In this document: in pieces, positions 16,676 through 24,204 of the stretch
Layout of the letters: each line of letters opens with the position of its first letter
Position numbering within the stretch: position 1 is the stretch's first letter
Assembly (NCBI GenBank): GCA_017303755.1
Contig: JAFLBS010000001.1
Location: 372,001-436,000, forward strand
DNA from: Flavobacteriales bacterium
GTDB taxonomy: Bacteria > Bacteroidota > Bacteroidia > Flavobacteriales > Flavobacteriaceae
DNA: 64,000 bases
Direction of reading: 5' to 3'
Notes under the pieces: model-generated
What the model saw: the letters and a program-made list of their open reading frames with translations, nothing else
The model's database searches: none
Told to the model about the DNA's origin: nothing
Program-made: the position numbers and the translations under genes

Positions 16676-17695
16676 TTATTGTATATTTCTGATTTTCTGT
16701 TCCCATTTCCAAGCACTCGACAAGCTATCTTCTAAACTTGATTGGGCTTTCCATCCTAGAACTGAATTGGCTTTATCAGTATTGGCATACGCCGATGTAA
16801 TATCACCTTCTCTTCTACCTACTATTTGGTAATTTAGTTTTTTTCCTGATACTTTTTCAAATGCGTTAATCACCTCTAAAACCGAACTTCCCGTTCCTGT
16901 TCCTAGATTAAATGTTTCTACTTTTTCTAAATTTTGTTTGTTCAACAAACGCTGTAAAGCAACTACATGGGCTTTGGCTAAATCTACAACGTGAATGTAA
17001 TCACGCACCGCAGTTCCATCAGAAGTTGGATAATCATCCCCAAAAACTGATAACTTCTCGCGTAAACCCATCGCTGTTTGTGTAATAAAAGGAACTAAAT
17101 TTTGTGGAACTCCCAATGGTAATTCTCCAATTTCTGCCGATGGATGTGCTCCAATCGGGTTAAAATAACGCAATAAAATGGAGTTGATGTTGGTTACTTT
17201 AGCAACATCCGTAATGATTTCTTCACCTATTTGCTTGGTATTTCCATACGGAGACATTGCTGGTTGCACAGAAGCATCTTCGGTAATTGGCATTTTTTCG
17301 GCTTGACCGTATACTGTACACGACGAACTGAAAATAAAATTAGCATTGGACAATTCTTTCAATTCCTGCAAAACATACACCAATGCATTAATGTTGTTTT
17401 CGTAGTACAACAGCGGGTTTTCAACACTTTCGCCAACCGCTTTGGAAGCAGCAAAATGAATTACACCTTGCACATCGTTGTGTTTCTTAAAGAAATTATG
17501 AACGGATGCTTTATCACGCAAATCCATTTTTTCGAATATGGGTTTTTTGCCTGTGATCTTTTCAATTCCATCCAAAACGCTTTCCGATGAATTAGAAAGA
17601 TTGTCAATCGCAATCACATCAAAACCTTCGTTTTGCAATTCAACTACGGTGTGCGAACCAATAAAACCTAAACCTCCAGTAACTACTATTTTCAT
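16676..17695 (-). CDS. galE: UDP-glucose 4-epimerase (GalE)
   Basis: Interconverts UDP-glucose and UDP-galactose. Start at 17695 (MKIVVTGGLGFIGSHTVVEL) gives the NAD-binding GxxGxxG at the very N-terminus, as in the family, and 339 residues; the frame continues 9 codons upstream but those lie next to a palindromic repeat. The catalytic Y-x3-K is in SPYGNTKQIGE and the Ser/Thr is in FSSSCTVYGQ. It follows the DegT aminotransferase on the same strand, 49 bases apart, suggesting a small surface-sugar operon. Confidence 0.94.
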   Translation of the reverse strand: MKIVVTGGLGFIGSHTVVELQNEGFDVIAIDNLSNSSESVLDGIEKITGKKPIFEKMDLRDKASVHNFFKKHNDVQGVIHFAASKAVGESVENPLLYYENNINALVYVLQELKELSNANFIFSSSCTVYGQAEKMPITEDASVQPAMSPYGNTKQIGEEIITDVAKVTNINSILLRYFNPIGAHPSAEIGELPLGVPQNLVPFITQTAMGLREKLSVFGDDYPTSDGTAVRDYIHVVDLAKAHVVALQRLLNKQNLEKVETFNLGTGTGSSVLEVINAFEKVSGKKLNYQIVGRREGDITSAYANTDKANSVLGWKAQSSLEDSLSSAWKWEQKIRNIQ

Positions 17696-17711
17696 TTTCT
17701 TACTTTGATAA

Positions 17712-17737
17712 TAAAGACGCAATGCAGTGCGTCTTTA
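17712..17737. repeat. Palindrome of the AAGACGCA type
   Basis: TAAAGACGCA-ATGCAG-TGCGTCTTTA, perfect 10-bp arms with a 6-base loop, between galE and the DegT aminotransferase (same strand). It resembles the 5535-5556 palindrome in its GACGC core and layout. Confidence 0.7.
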
Positions 17738-17744
17738 CCTTATA

Positions 17745-18875
17745 TTATTGTACGTATTCTAAAACACTGTCAGTAATAAACTTGATTTGCTCATCATCCA
17801 ACTCAGTATGCATCGGCAACGCAATTACCTCTTTGCACAATTGATTGGTTACTGGAAAATCTTCCTCTTTATAACGCGAATCAGCATAGGCTTTTTGGCT
17901 GTGAAGCGGAATTGGATAATAAATCGCACATGGAATTCCTTTTCCTTGTAAATGTTCTAATAATCCATCACGTTTTCCATTCAAAATTCGGATGACATAT
18001 TGGTGAAACACATGGCAATCACAACTTTCACAAATGGTCGGTGCCCAAATATTAGAGTTAACGCTCAAAAGTGCCGAATATTTTCTGGCTGCATCTTGAC
18101 GTGCTTTATTGTAAGTATCTAAATGCGGTAATTTTGCTTTTAAAACTCCAGCTTGAATACTGTCCAAACGCGAGTTTACACCTACTACATCATGATGATA
18201 ACGCTCGTACATTCCGTGATTCACGATTCCACGTAACGTATGTGCCAATGCATCATCATTAGTAAAAATGGCTCCACCATCGCCATAACAACCTAAATTT
18301 TTAGAAGGGAAAAACGATGTTGCACCCACATGTCCAATAGTTCCCACTTTGGTTTTTGAACCGTCTTTTGAGGTGTAATCTGCACCAATCGCTTGAGCAT
18401 TATCTTCAATTACAAACAAATTGTGTTCTTGGGCAATTTCCATAATCGCATCCATATTGGCCGCGCGTCCAAACAAATGAACCGGAACAATGGCTTTGGT
18501 TTTAGGCGTAATCGCTTTTCGAATTCCGTCCAACGAAATGTTCATATTATTTACATCTACATCCACTAAAACCGGTGTCAATTGCAACAACGCAATTACT
18601 TCAACAGTAGCTGCAAACGTAAAATCGGCAGTAATCACCTCATCACCAGGTTTTAGATTCAAACCCATCATGGCTATTTGCAACGCATCGGTTCCATTGG
18701 CACACGGAATCACGTGTTTTACACCCAAATAATCCTCTAAATCCTTTTGAAATTGATGAACCAAAGGTCCGTTTATATACGTATTCGTCTCTAAAACTTC
18801 TTGAATCGAAGCATTCACTTCTTCTTTTATTTTTTCGTATTGACTTTTTAAGTCAACCATTTGCAGTTTTTTCAT
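17745..18875 (-). CDS. DegT/DnrJ/EryC1/StrS family sugar aminotransferase
   Basis: 376 residues. PLP-dependent enzyme that usually aminates a nucleotide-linked keto-sugar. The Schiff-base lysine is about K192 in SFFPSKNLGCYGDGGAI; the N-terminal ETNTYINGPLVHQFQKDLE, PCANGTDALQIA and PVHLFGRAANMD blocks are family hallmarks. Together with galE it points to synthesis of an amino sugar for O-antigen, glycoprotein or exopolysaccharide. A CAAAAGTA (minus-strand TACTTTTG) box lies 20 bases upstream. Confidence 0.9.
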   Translation of the reverse strand: MKKLQMVDLKSQYEKIKEEVNASIQEVLETNTYINGPLVHQFQKDLEDYLGVKHVIPCANGTDALQIAMMGLNLKPGDEVITADFTFAATVEVIALLQLTPVLVDVDVNNMNISLDGIRKAITPKTKAIVPVHLFGRAANMDAIMEIAQEHNLFVIEDNAQAIGADYTSKDGSKTKVGTIGHVGATSFFPSKNLGCYGDGGAIFTNDDALAHTLRGIVNHGMYERYHHDVVGVNSRLDSIQAGVLKAKLPHLDTYNKARQDAARKYSALLSVNSNIWAPTICESCDCHVFHQYVIRILNGKRDGLLEHLQGKGIPCAIYYPIPLHSQKAYADSRYKEEDFPVTNQLCKEVIALPMHTELDDEQIKFITDSVLEYVQ

Positions 18876-18895
18876 TGTATAAAAAATTGGAATTA

Positions 18896-18903
18896 CAAAA
18901 GTA
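18896..18903 (-). promoter_or_regulatory. TAnnTTTG promoter box for the DegT-galE unit
   Basis: Minus-strand TACTTTTG, exact consensus, 20 bases upstream of the aminotransferase start. Confidence 0.5.
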
Positions 18904-18956
18904 TGCTTTTTCTGATTATTTGTAGCGAATGGCTTGGGCTTTTTTGTAATACTTAT

Positions 18957-19004
18957 TCCCGCTTTTCGCTTTACTTCGGTGTCGCTTCAATCGCGGCTAA
19001 TGGG
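18957..19004 (-). repeat. Degenerate copy of the AGCC-CGATTG...AGCGGGA intergenic repeat
   Basis: Read on the minus strand this is TTAGCCGCGATTGAAGCG, then a short variable centre, then AAAGCGAAAAGCGGGAAT. The same terminal words appear in the larger element at 44061-44200 (TAGCCCCGATTGCAGTGG ... AACGGAAAGCGGGATTGG). The centre here is only about 15 bases. It lies between divergent DegT and waaA genes. Confidence 0.55.
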
Positions 19005-19037
19005 TAAATGTCTTTTGTAAAATCAGAATATAATTTG

Positions 19038-19077
19038 AAAATCTGTGAAAATCCGTCAAATCTGTTTAATCTGTGGC
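19038..19077. repeat. AATCTGTG unit array
   Basis: Four spaced units of the form AATCTGTG/AATCCGTC/AATCTGTT/AATCTGTG separated by 1-3 bases, ending 35 bases before waaA. Related units form the inverted repeat at 6795-6851. Confidence 0.55.
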
Positions 19078-19112
19078 AAAAAAACTTAATTTAGCCAATC
19101 AAATAAAAACGG

Positions 19113-20363
19113 ATGCTTTTCCTATACAATTTAGTAGTTTTATTGGCCACGCAAATCGTGAAATTACTGGCACTTTTCAGTCCAAAAATGAAACTTTTTG
19201 TCAACGGTAGAAAAGATGTTTTCCCAACATTGAAAAGCAAAATCGCACCCAACGACAAAACGATTTGGTTTCACGCCGCATCGTTAGGCGAATTCGAACA
19301 AGGTTTACCTGTAATGGAGCAAATCAAAAAGCAATTTTCCAATCACAAAATAGTGGTTACTTTCTTCTCGCCTTCGGGTTATGAAGTTCGGAAAAACAAT
19401 TCCATTGCTGATGTTACCGTTTATTTGCCTTTAGACACAAAATCGAATGCACAGCAATTCATCGAATTAGTTCATCCCGAACTGGTTTTCTTCATTAAAT
19501 ACGAATATTGGCCTAACTATTTGAATGAGTTAAAGAAGCTAAACATTAAAACCTATTTAATATCCGGAATTTTTAGAGAAAACCAAGCTTTCTTTAAATG
19601 GTATGGTGGATTTTACAGAAATGCCTTGCGAACATTCGACTATTTTTTTGTTCAAAATGATTCCTCAAAAAAATTAATTCAACGTATTGGTTTCAACAAT
19701 GTAAAAGTTTCGGGCGATACCCGTTTTGATCGCGTAGTTTCGATTTTGGAGCGTGATAATTCATTAGATTTTATTGAACAATTTAAAGACAATACAACCA
19801 CTATTGTAATTGGAAGTTCGTGGCCGAAAGATGAAAATTTATTAGTGAATTACATCAACAGTTCGTCTGATAATGTGAAATTCATTATCGCACCACACAA
19901 TATCAAATCGGAACAAATTCAAGAATTGAAAAATTCAATCACTAAAAAAACCATATTCTTTTCGGAATATAATTCAGTACGGACAGGTCGCGACCTGTCC
20001 CTACGAGAATATGATATTTTTATTATCGATACCATCGGAATTTTAACCAAAATCTATTCGTATGCTGACATTGCTTATGTTGGTGGCGGATTTGGAAATC
20101 CAGGTGTTCATAATATTTTAGAACCCGCAACCTTTGGTGTTCCGATTGTGGTTGGTCCGAATTATTCGCATTTTGCAGAAGCAACTGCATTAGTCAACAT
20201 GAACGGTTGTATATCAATAAAAGATCAAAATCAATTGAACGAAGCATTGGATTTACTCATCAATAACGAAGATGAACGTCATGAAAAAGGACATATCTGT
20301 TCCACTTTTGTTCAAATGAATAAAGGTGCGACTGAAATTATCATGAGACACATTCTTTCTTAA
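19113..20363 (+). CDS. waaA: 3-deoxy-D-manno-octulosonic acid transferase (Kdo transferase)
   Basis: Adds Kdo to lipid A precursors at the inner membrane, an essential step of LPS inner-core synthesis. 416 residues. The N-terminal hydrophobic helix (1-25) anchors it. IWFHAASLGEFEQGLPV holds the catalytic Glu, FIKYEYWPNY and VSGDTRFDRV are family blocks, and IDTIGILTKIYSYADIAYVG plus GGFGNPGVHNILEP form the CMP-Kdo site. Residues 289-298 (V-R-T-G-R-D-L-S-L-R) are encoded by a 28-bp palindrome that looks inserted in frame. A GNAT gene follows after 12 bases. Confidence 0.93.
   Translation: MLFLYNLVVLLATQIVKLLALFSPKMKLFVNGRKDVFPTLKSKIAPNDKTIWFHAASLGEFEQGLPVMEQIKKQFSNHKIVVTFFSPSGYEVRKNNSIADVTVYLPLDTKSNAQQFIELVHPELVFFIKYEYWPNYLNELKKLNIKTYLISGIFRENQAFFKWYGGFYRNALRTFDYFFVQNDSSKKLIQRIGFNNVKVSGDTRFDRVVSILERDNSLDFIEQFKDNTTTIVIGSSWPKDENLLVNYINSSSDNVKFIIAPHNIKSEQIQELKNSITKKTIFFSEYNSVRTGRDLSLREYDIFIIDTIGILTKIYSYADIAYVGGGFGNPGVHNILEPATFGVPIVVGPNYSHFAEATALVNMNGCISIKDQNQLNEALDLLINNEDERHEKGHICSTFVQMNKGATEIIMRHILS
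19977..20004. repeat. Palindromic element inside the waaA reading frame
   Basis: GGACAGGTCGCGACCTGTCC (19981-20000) is a perfect 20-bp palindrome, extended by GTAC/CTAC to 28 bp with one mismatched pair. It is much G+C-richer than the surrounding gene and keeps the frame open. It falls between the segment ending KKTIFFSEYNS and the conserved IIDTIG block. Confidence 0.8.
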
Positions 20364-20375
20364 CTGACTTCTACC

Positions 20376-20819
20376 ATGGTTCAGTTTTCATCTTTACAAC
20401 TTCATAACATCAATACCATCACCCAAATGATGAGTGATTTCTACGCTATTGATAATTATCCAATTGACATTGAAGTTTCTAAAAAATTGTTTCAGGAATT
20501 CATTCACAATGAAAATTTAGGAAAAGCATGGTTAATTTTAGAAGATGAAGAAATTGTAGGCTACGTAATCCTCACTTTTGTCTTTAGTTTTGAATACGGC
20601 GGAACAATTGCCTTTATTGATGAATTGTATCTAAAAGAAAGCGCCCGTGGGAAAGGTATTGGCAACAAAACCATCGAATTCATAAAATCGGAAAGTACTA
20701 AATTATCGTTAAAATTGCTCTATTTGGAAGTAGAAAACCACAATGAAAAAGCACAAAAATTGTATCTTGCCCACGATTTTGCAATTCACAATCGAAAACT
20801 GTTGAAATATAAAATCTAA
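20376..20819 (+). CDS. GNAT family N-acetyltransferase
   Basis: 147 residues. The acetyl-CoA pyrophosphate-binding motif is ESARGKGIGNKTIEFI, preceded by the IAFIDELYL strand and followed by LEVENHNEKAQKLYLAHDF, the usual last part of the fold. Substrate not evident. It starts 12 bases after waaA and may be co-transcribed with it. Confidence 0.85.
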   Translation: MVQFSSLQLHNINTITQMMSDFYAIDNYPIDIEVSKKLFQEFIHNENLGKAWLILEDEEIVGYVILTFVFSFEYGGTIAFIDELYLKESARGKGIGNKTIEFIKSESTKLSLKLLYLEVENHNEKAQKLYLAHDFAIHNRKLLKYKI

Positions 20820-20845
20820 CAAACTAATCTTCTAATAATTTAAAG

Positions 20846-22993
20846 ATGAAATACATTAAACTATTATTCTTATTTATTGCTTTTCAAATTCAAGCACAAC
20901 AAGGCGGAATGTGGATTCCATCGTTATTGAAAGGAATGAACGAAACCGAGATGAAAAACTTGGGAATGCGCATCACAGCCGAGCAAATTTATTCGGTAAA
21001 CCAATCGAGTTTGAAAGACGCTGTTCCGCATTTTGATGGCGGTTGTACTGCCGAAGTTATTTCGCCAAAAGGATTGATTTTAACCAATCACCACTGTGGT
21101 TTTGACAACATTCAAAGTCATTCAAGCGTTGAACACGATTATTTAACCGACGGTTTTTGGGCTTATAAAATGGAAGACGAATTACCTAACAAAGATTTGG
21201 TAGTTACTTTTATTGTACGCATTGAAGACGTGACCAAAAAGATTTTAGATGGTGTTTCTGGATTAGCTACAGAAGCTGAAAAACAAAAGAAAATTCAGGA
21301 TAATATTAGTGCATTGAGTACTTCTTCGCCAAAAGAATCATGGCAAGAAAACCGCATTAGAACTTTTTACGACGGAAATCAATACTTACTTTTTGTTACT
21401 GAAACATTCAAAGATGTTCGTTTAGTAGGCGCACCTCCAAGTTCAATTGGAAAATTTGGTTCGGACACTGATAACTGGGTTTGGCCTCGACACACAGGTG
21501 ATTTTTCTTTATTTAGAATATACGCTGATAAAGACAATCGTCCAGCAGCTTATTCAAAAGACAACGTTCCATACAAACCCAAACATTTTTTACCTATTTC
21601 TGCCAAAGGAATCAAAGAAAATGATTTTACTATGGTTTTAGGTTATCCTGGAAGAACACAAGAGTATTTGCCATCGTACGCCGTGGAACAAATTATCACC
21701 GAATTAAATCCTGCAAAAATTGAAGTTCGCGATGCAGCGTTAAAAGTGCAAGACGGATTCATGCGAAAAGACAATGCTATTAAAATTCAATATGCTTCAA
21801 AATATGCTAGTGTAGCGAATTATTGGAAAAAATGGATTGGAGAAACCAAAGGTTTGAAAAAATCAAATGCTGTAGCTGCAAAACAAAAGTTTGAAAAGGA
21901 TTTTCAACAAAAAGTGATAAAAGCAGGAAAACAAGCAGAATACGGCAACTTATTAAGTGATTTTCAAAAAAATTACACTGAAATTAAAGATTATGCTTTG
22001 GCTCGCGATGTATTCACAGAAGTAGCTTTACGTAATACAGAATTGTTATCAGTTGGATACAAAATTTACCAATTAGAGCAATTGTACACTACAAAAGGTG
22101 AACAAGCTTTCACGGATAGAAAAAACAATTTGATTACGGGTTTGGGTGATTTTTACAAAGATTTCAATGCAACAGTAGATGAAAAAGTCTTTGAACAACT
22201 CATTGCGATTTACGCCAAACGTTATCCAAAACAATTTTTACCTTCTTCATTAGAAAACTTGGATGCAAAATCGTTATCATCATCGATATACACTAATTCT
22301 AAATTAGTGAGTTACGATAAAATAAAAGAACTATTAACTGGTGATACCAAGACAGTTTTAGATAAAATAAACAGTGATAATGGTTATCAATTAATCAAGT
22401 CGATGGCAGAGGCATATTCTAAAAATGTTGCTGTAAAATACGATGAGTTAAATTTAAAAAACATTGCACTACAAAGAACGTACATGAAAGCCATTTTGGA
22501 ATTGAGTCCGAAATCAGCCCGAATTTTCCCTGATGCTAATAGTACTTTAAGAGTAACGTATGGAAAAGTAAAAGGCTACAAACCTAATGACGCCGTTTAT
22601 TATGAGCCGATTACCTATTTGGATGGTGTAATGGAAAAATACGTTCCTGGTGATTATGAATTTGACGTTCCCAAAAAACTAATTGATTTGTACAATGCTA
22701 AAGATTATGGCAAATACGGTTCAAAAGGAAAAATGCCAGTAGCCTTCATCGCTACCAATCACACTACAGGTGGAAATTCGGGAAGCCCAGCTTTAGATGC
22801 TGATGGAAATTTAATTGGCTTGAATTTTGATCGTGTTTGGGAAGGCACAATGAGTGATATTTATTATGATCCTGCCATTTGCAGAAACATCATGGTAGAC
22901 GCTCGTTATATTCTTTTTATCATTGATAAATACGCGGGTGCAAAAAATTTAATAGACGAATTAAAGATAATTTACCCAATAAAGAAGAAATAA
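20846..22993 (+). CDS. S46 family dipeptidyl peptidase, DPP11-like (Asp/Glu-specific)
   Basis: 715 residues with a signal peptide (first ~18 residues, ending IQAQ). Removes dipeptides from the N-terminus of oligopeptides in the periplasm, feeding amino-acid catabolism. The catalytic His is in TNHHCGFDN (H82/H83), the Asp region in DTDNWVWPRHTGDF, and the nucleophile is S645 in TGGNSGSPALD. Arg663 in LNFDRVWEG lies exactly 18 residues after the Ser, the spacing of Ser655 and Arg673 in Porphyromonas gingivalis DPP11, where that Arg selects acidic P1 residues. DPP7-type enzymes carry Gly there. Confidence 0.92.
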   Translation: MKYIKLLFLFIAFQIQAQQGGMWIPSLLKGMNETEMKNLGMRITAEQIYSVNQSSLKDAVPHFDGGCTAEVISPKGLILTNHHCGFDNIQSHSSVEHDYLTDGFWAYKMEDELPNKDLVVTFIVRIEDVTKKILDGVSGLATEAEKQKKIQDNISALSTSSPKESWQENRIRTFYDGNQYLLFVTETFKDVRLVGAPPSSIGKFGSDTDNWVWPRHTGDFSLFRIYADKDNRPAAYSKDNVPYKPKHFLPISAKGIKENDFTMVLGYPGRTQEYLPSYAVEQIITELNPAKIEVRDAALKVQDGFMRKDNAIKIQYASKYASVANYWKKWIGETKGLKKSNAVAAKQKFEKDFQQKVIKAGKQAEYGNLLSDFQKNYTEIKDYALARDVFTEVALRNTELLSVGYKIYQLEQLYTTKGEQAFTDRKNNLITGLGDFYKDFNATVDEKVFEQLIAIYAKRYPKQFLPSSLENLDAKSLSSSIYTNSKLVSYDKIKELLTGDTKTVLDKINSDNGYQLIKSMAEAYSKNVAVKYDELNLKNIALQRTYMKAILELSPKSARIFPDANSTLRVTYGKVKGYKPNDAVYYEPITYLDGVMEKYVPGDYEFDVPKKLIDLYNAKDYGKYGSKGKMPVAFIATNHTTGGNSGSPALDADGNLIGLNFDRVWEGTMSDIYYDPAICRNIMVDARYILFIIDKYAGAKNLIDELKIIYPIKKK

Positions 22994-23103
22994 TTCTGCT
23001 TTAACAAAAGTTTGGCATAGAATTTGTGAAATAGATTTCCGGAATTCAAAGAGAAAAATTTCAAAAAAAGTGAAATAAATATTTTTCTAAATAAAAAAAT
23101 TTA

Positions 23104-23111
23104 TATCTTTG
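23104..23111 (+). promoter_or_regulatory. TAnnTTTG promoter box for the Ala/Thr-rich lipoprotein
   Basis: TATCTTTG, exact consensus, 37 bases upstream of the ATG at 23149, preceded by a very AT-rich tract. Confidence 0.55.
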
Positions 23112-23148
23112 CTCCGAATTAATAATTAACCTTTTATATTTAATTAAG

Positions 23149-23361
23149 ATGAAAAAAGTATTTTTAAGTTTAGCTTTCGTTGCTGCATTAACTGTAGTAT
23201 CTTGTAAACAAGCTGAGGCTGAGGCTGAAGTTGCTACTGATTCAGTTGCTACTGAAACTCCAGTTGTTGAAGAAGCTGCTCCTGCTACTGATTCTGCTGC
23301 TACTACTACTGATTCTGCTGCTACTGAAGCTCCAGCTACAGAAGCTCCAGCTGCTAAGTAA
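23149..23361 (+). CDS. Small low-complexity lipoprotein
   Basis: 70 residues. Lipoprotein signal peptide with lipobox (TVVSC, C19), then a low-complexity tail of Ala, Thr, Glu, Pro and Ser built from repeats such as ATDSAAT and TEAPAT. The tail is likely disordered. It has a clean promoter box and a strong terminator, and uses preferred codons repetitively, which suggests high expression. Third small lipoprotein in 7 kb. Function unknown. Confidence 0.75.
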   Translation: MKKVFLSLAFVAALTVVSCKQAEAEAEVATDSVATETPVVEEAAPATDSAATTTDSAATEAPATEAPAAK

Positions 23362-23382
23362 TTAAAAGCTAACAGACGAAAT

Positions 23383-23411
23383 AAAAAGCCTCACAATGTG
23401 AGGCTTTTTTT
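23383..23411. terminator. Bidirectional terminator after the low-complexity lipoprotein
   Basis: AAAAAGCCTCAC / GTGAGGCTTTTT, perfect 12-bp arms with a 3-base loop; the T run extends to the stop codon of the convergent DUF1508 gene. Confidence 0.87.
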
Positions 23412-23758
23412 TATGAATCAAAGTCAATAAACTGATTTGTGAAGTCTAAAACCTCCGACTGAGGCGAATATTTCAAAACGTCATTCATTCCTTTCTCTAA
23501 CAAAAGTAATGTTGAATACCTTCTGCTCACAGCAATTTCTTTTTCATTCAAGATTACCTTAAAATACAATTTACCGTTTTTGGATTTAAATCTCATAAAG
23601 GTAATTTTATCGAGAGATTTCTTTAAAATCTCAATATCATCCTCACATTCAAAACGCAACTCGAAATCGTTACTTGTGAATATTACCTTTCCTTTTCGGG
23701 AAGTAAATTCATACTTATAATATCCATTTTGGCGCTTACTGATTACAAAAGTTCCCAT
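23411..23758 (-). CDS. DUF1508 (YegP-like) domain protein
   Basis: 115 residues, two similar halves: FVISKRQNGYYKYEFTSRKG with KVIFTSNDFE, then a second copy around MRFKSKNGKLYFKVILNEKE. This tandem beta-beta-beta-alpha layout is DUF1508. Function is not established. It is convergent with the lipoprotein and lies just downstream of the tRNA pair. Confidence 0.72.
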   Translation of the reverse strand: MGTFVISKRQNGYYKYEFTSRKGKVIFTSNDFELRFECEDDIEILKKSLDKITFMRFKSKNGKLYFKVILNEKEIAVSRRYSTLLLLEKGMNDVLKYSPQSEVLDFTNQFIDFDS

Positions 23759-23827
23759 TATTCGATTGAAGATTATTTAAAAAAAACCAAAAAAAAAGCT
23801 TTATCCGAAAACGAATAAAGCTTTTGT

Positions 23828-23912
23828 ACTCAAGGCGGGACTTGAACCCGCACGGGCATTACTACCCACTGGATTTTAAGTCCAGCGTGTCTACCAATTC
23901 CACCACTCGAGC
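23828..23912 (-). tRNA. tRNA-Leu (TAA anticodon)
   Basis: Cloverleaf on the minus strand, 85 nt, with a class II variable arm (GGGTAGTAATGCCC-like). Anticodon stem GGACT/AATCC-type with loop containing TAA. T arm GCGGG-TTCAAGT-CCCGC. Acceptor GCTCGAG/CTTGAGT closes with two G-T pairs, including the first pair. No encoded CCA. Confidence 0.93.
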
Positions 23913-23927
23913 ATTATTAGGTAGTTG

Positions 23928-24000
23928 AGCGAAAAACGGGGTTCGAACCCGCGACCTCGACCTTGGCAAGGTCGCGCTCTACCAACTGAGCTATTTTCGC
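23928..24000 (-). tRNA. tRNA-Gly (GCC anticodon)
   Basis: 73-nt cloverleaf on the minus strand: acceptor GCGAAAA/TTTTCGC, D arm GCTC-AGTTGGTA-GAGC, anticodon stem GACCT/AGGTC around TTGCCAA (anticodon GCC), T arm with GGTTCGAACC. No encoded CCA. It is 15 bases from tRNA-Leu, on the same strand and presumably co-transcribed. Confidence 0.95.
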
Positions 24001-24023
24001 ATTTATTTAAAAACACCTCAATA

Positions 24024-24074
24024 GACCTCGATTTGCTAGTAGCTAAATCGCGCTCTAATTTGAGCTATTTTCAC
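24024..24074 (-). pseudogene. Decayed tRNA-Gly fragment
   Basis: Minus-strand GTGAAAATAGCTCA, a shortened D loop, GAGCGCGA and, after a changed anticodon loop, TCGAGGTC align with the 5' two-thirds of the adjacent tRNA-Gly. The anticodon loop is replaced by AGCTACTAGC, the D loop has lost two bases, and no T arm or 3' acceptor strand follows. It is a partial duplication upstream of the intact tRNA (in transcription order), no longer a functional tRNA. Confidence 0.75.
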
Positions 24075-24204
24075 TTTCATATTGTTAAAGAACAACAACA
24101 CTTATCTCGTATTGCGGATGCAAATGTACTATTTAAATTGAATTATGCAAAGGTTTTTTAGAAAAAAATAAAAGGTTTATTTTAACTCACTGATAACCCA
24201 AACA

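Noticed and set aside
24024-24074. Third functional tRNA gene
   Set aside because: It lacks a T arm and 3' acceptor strand, and its anticodon loop is the wrong size.
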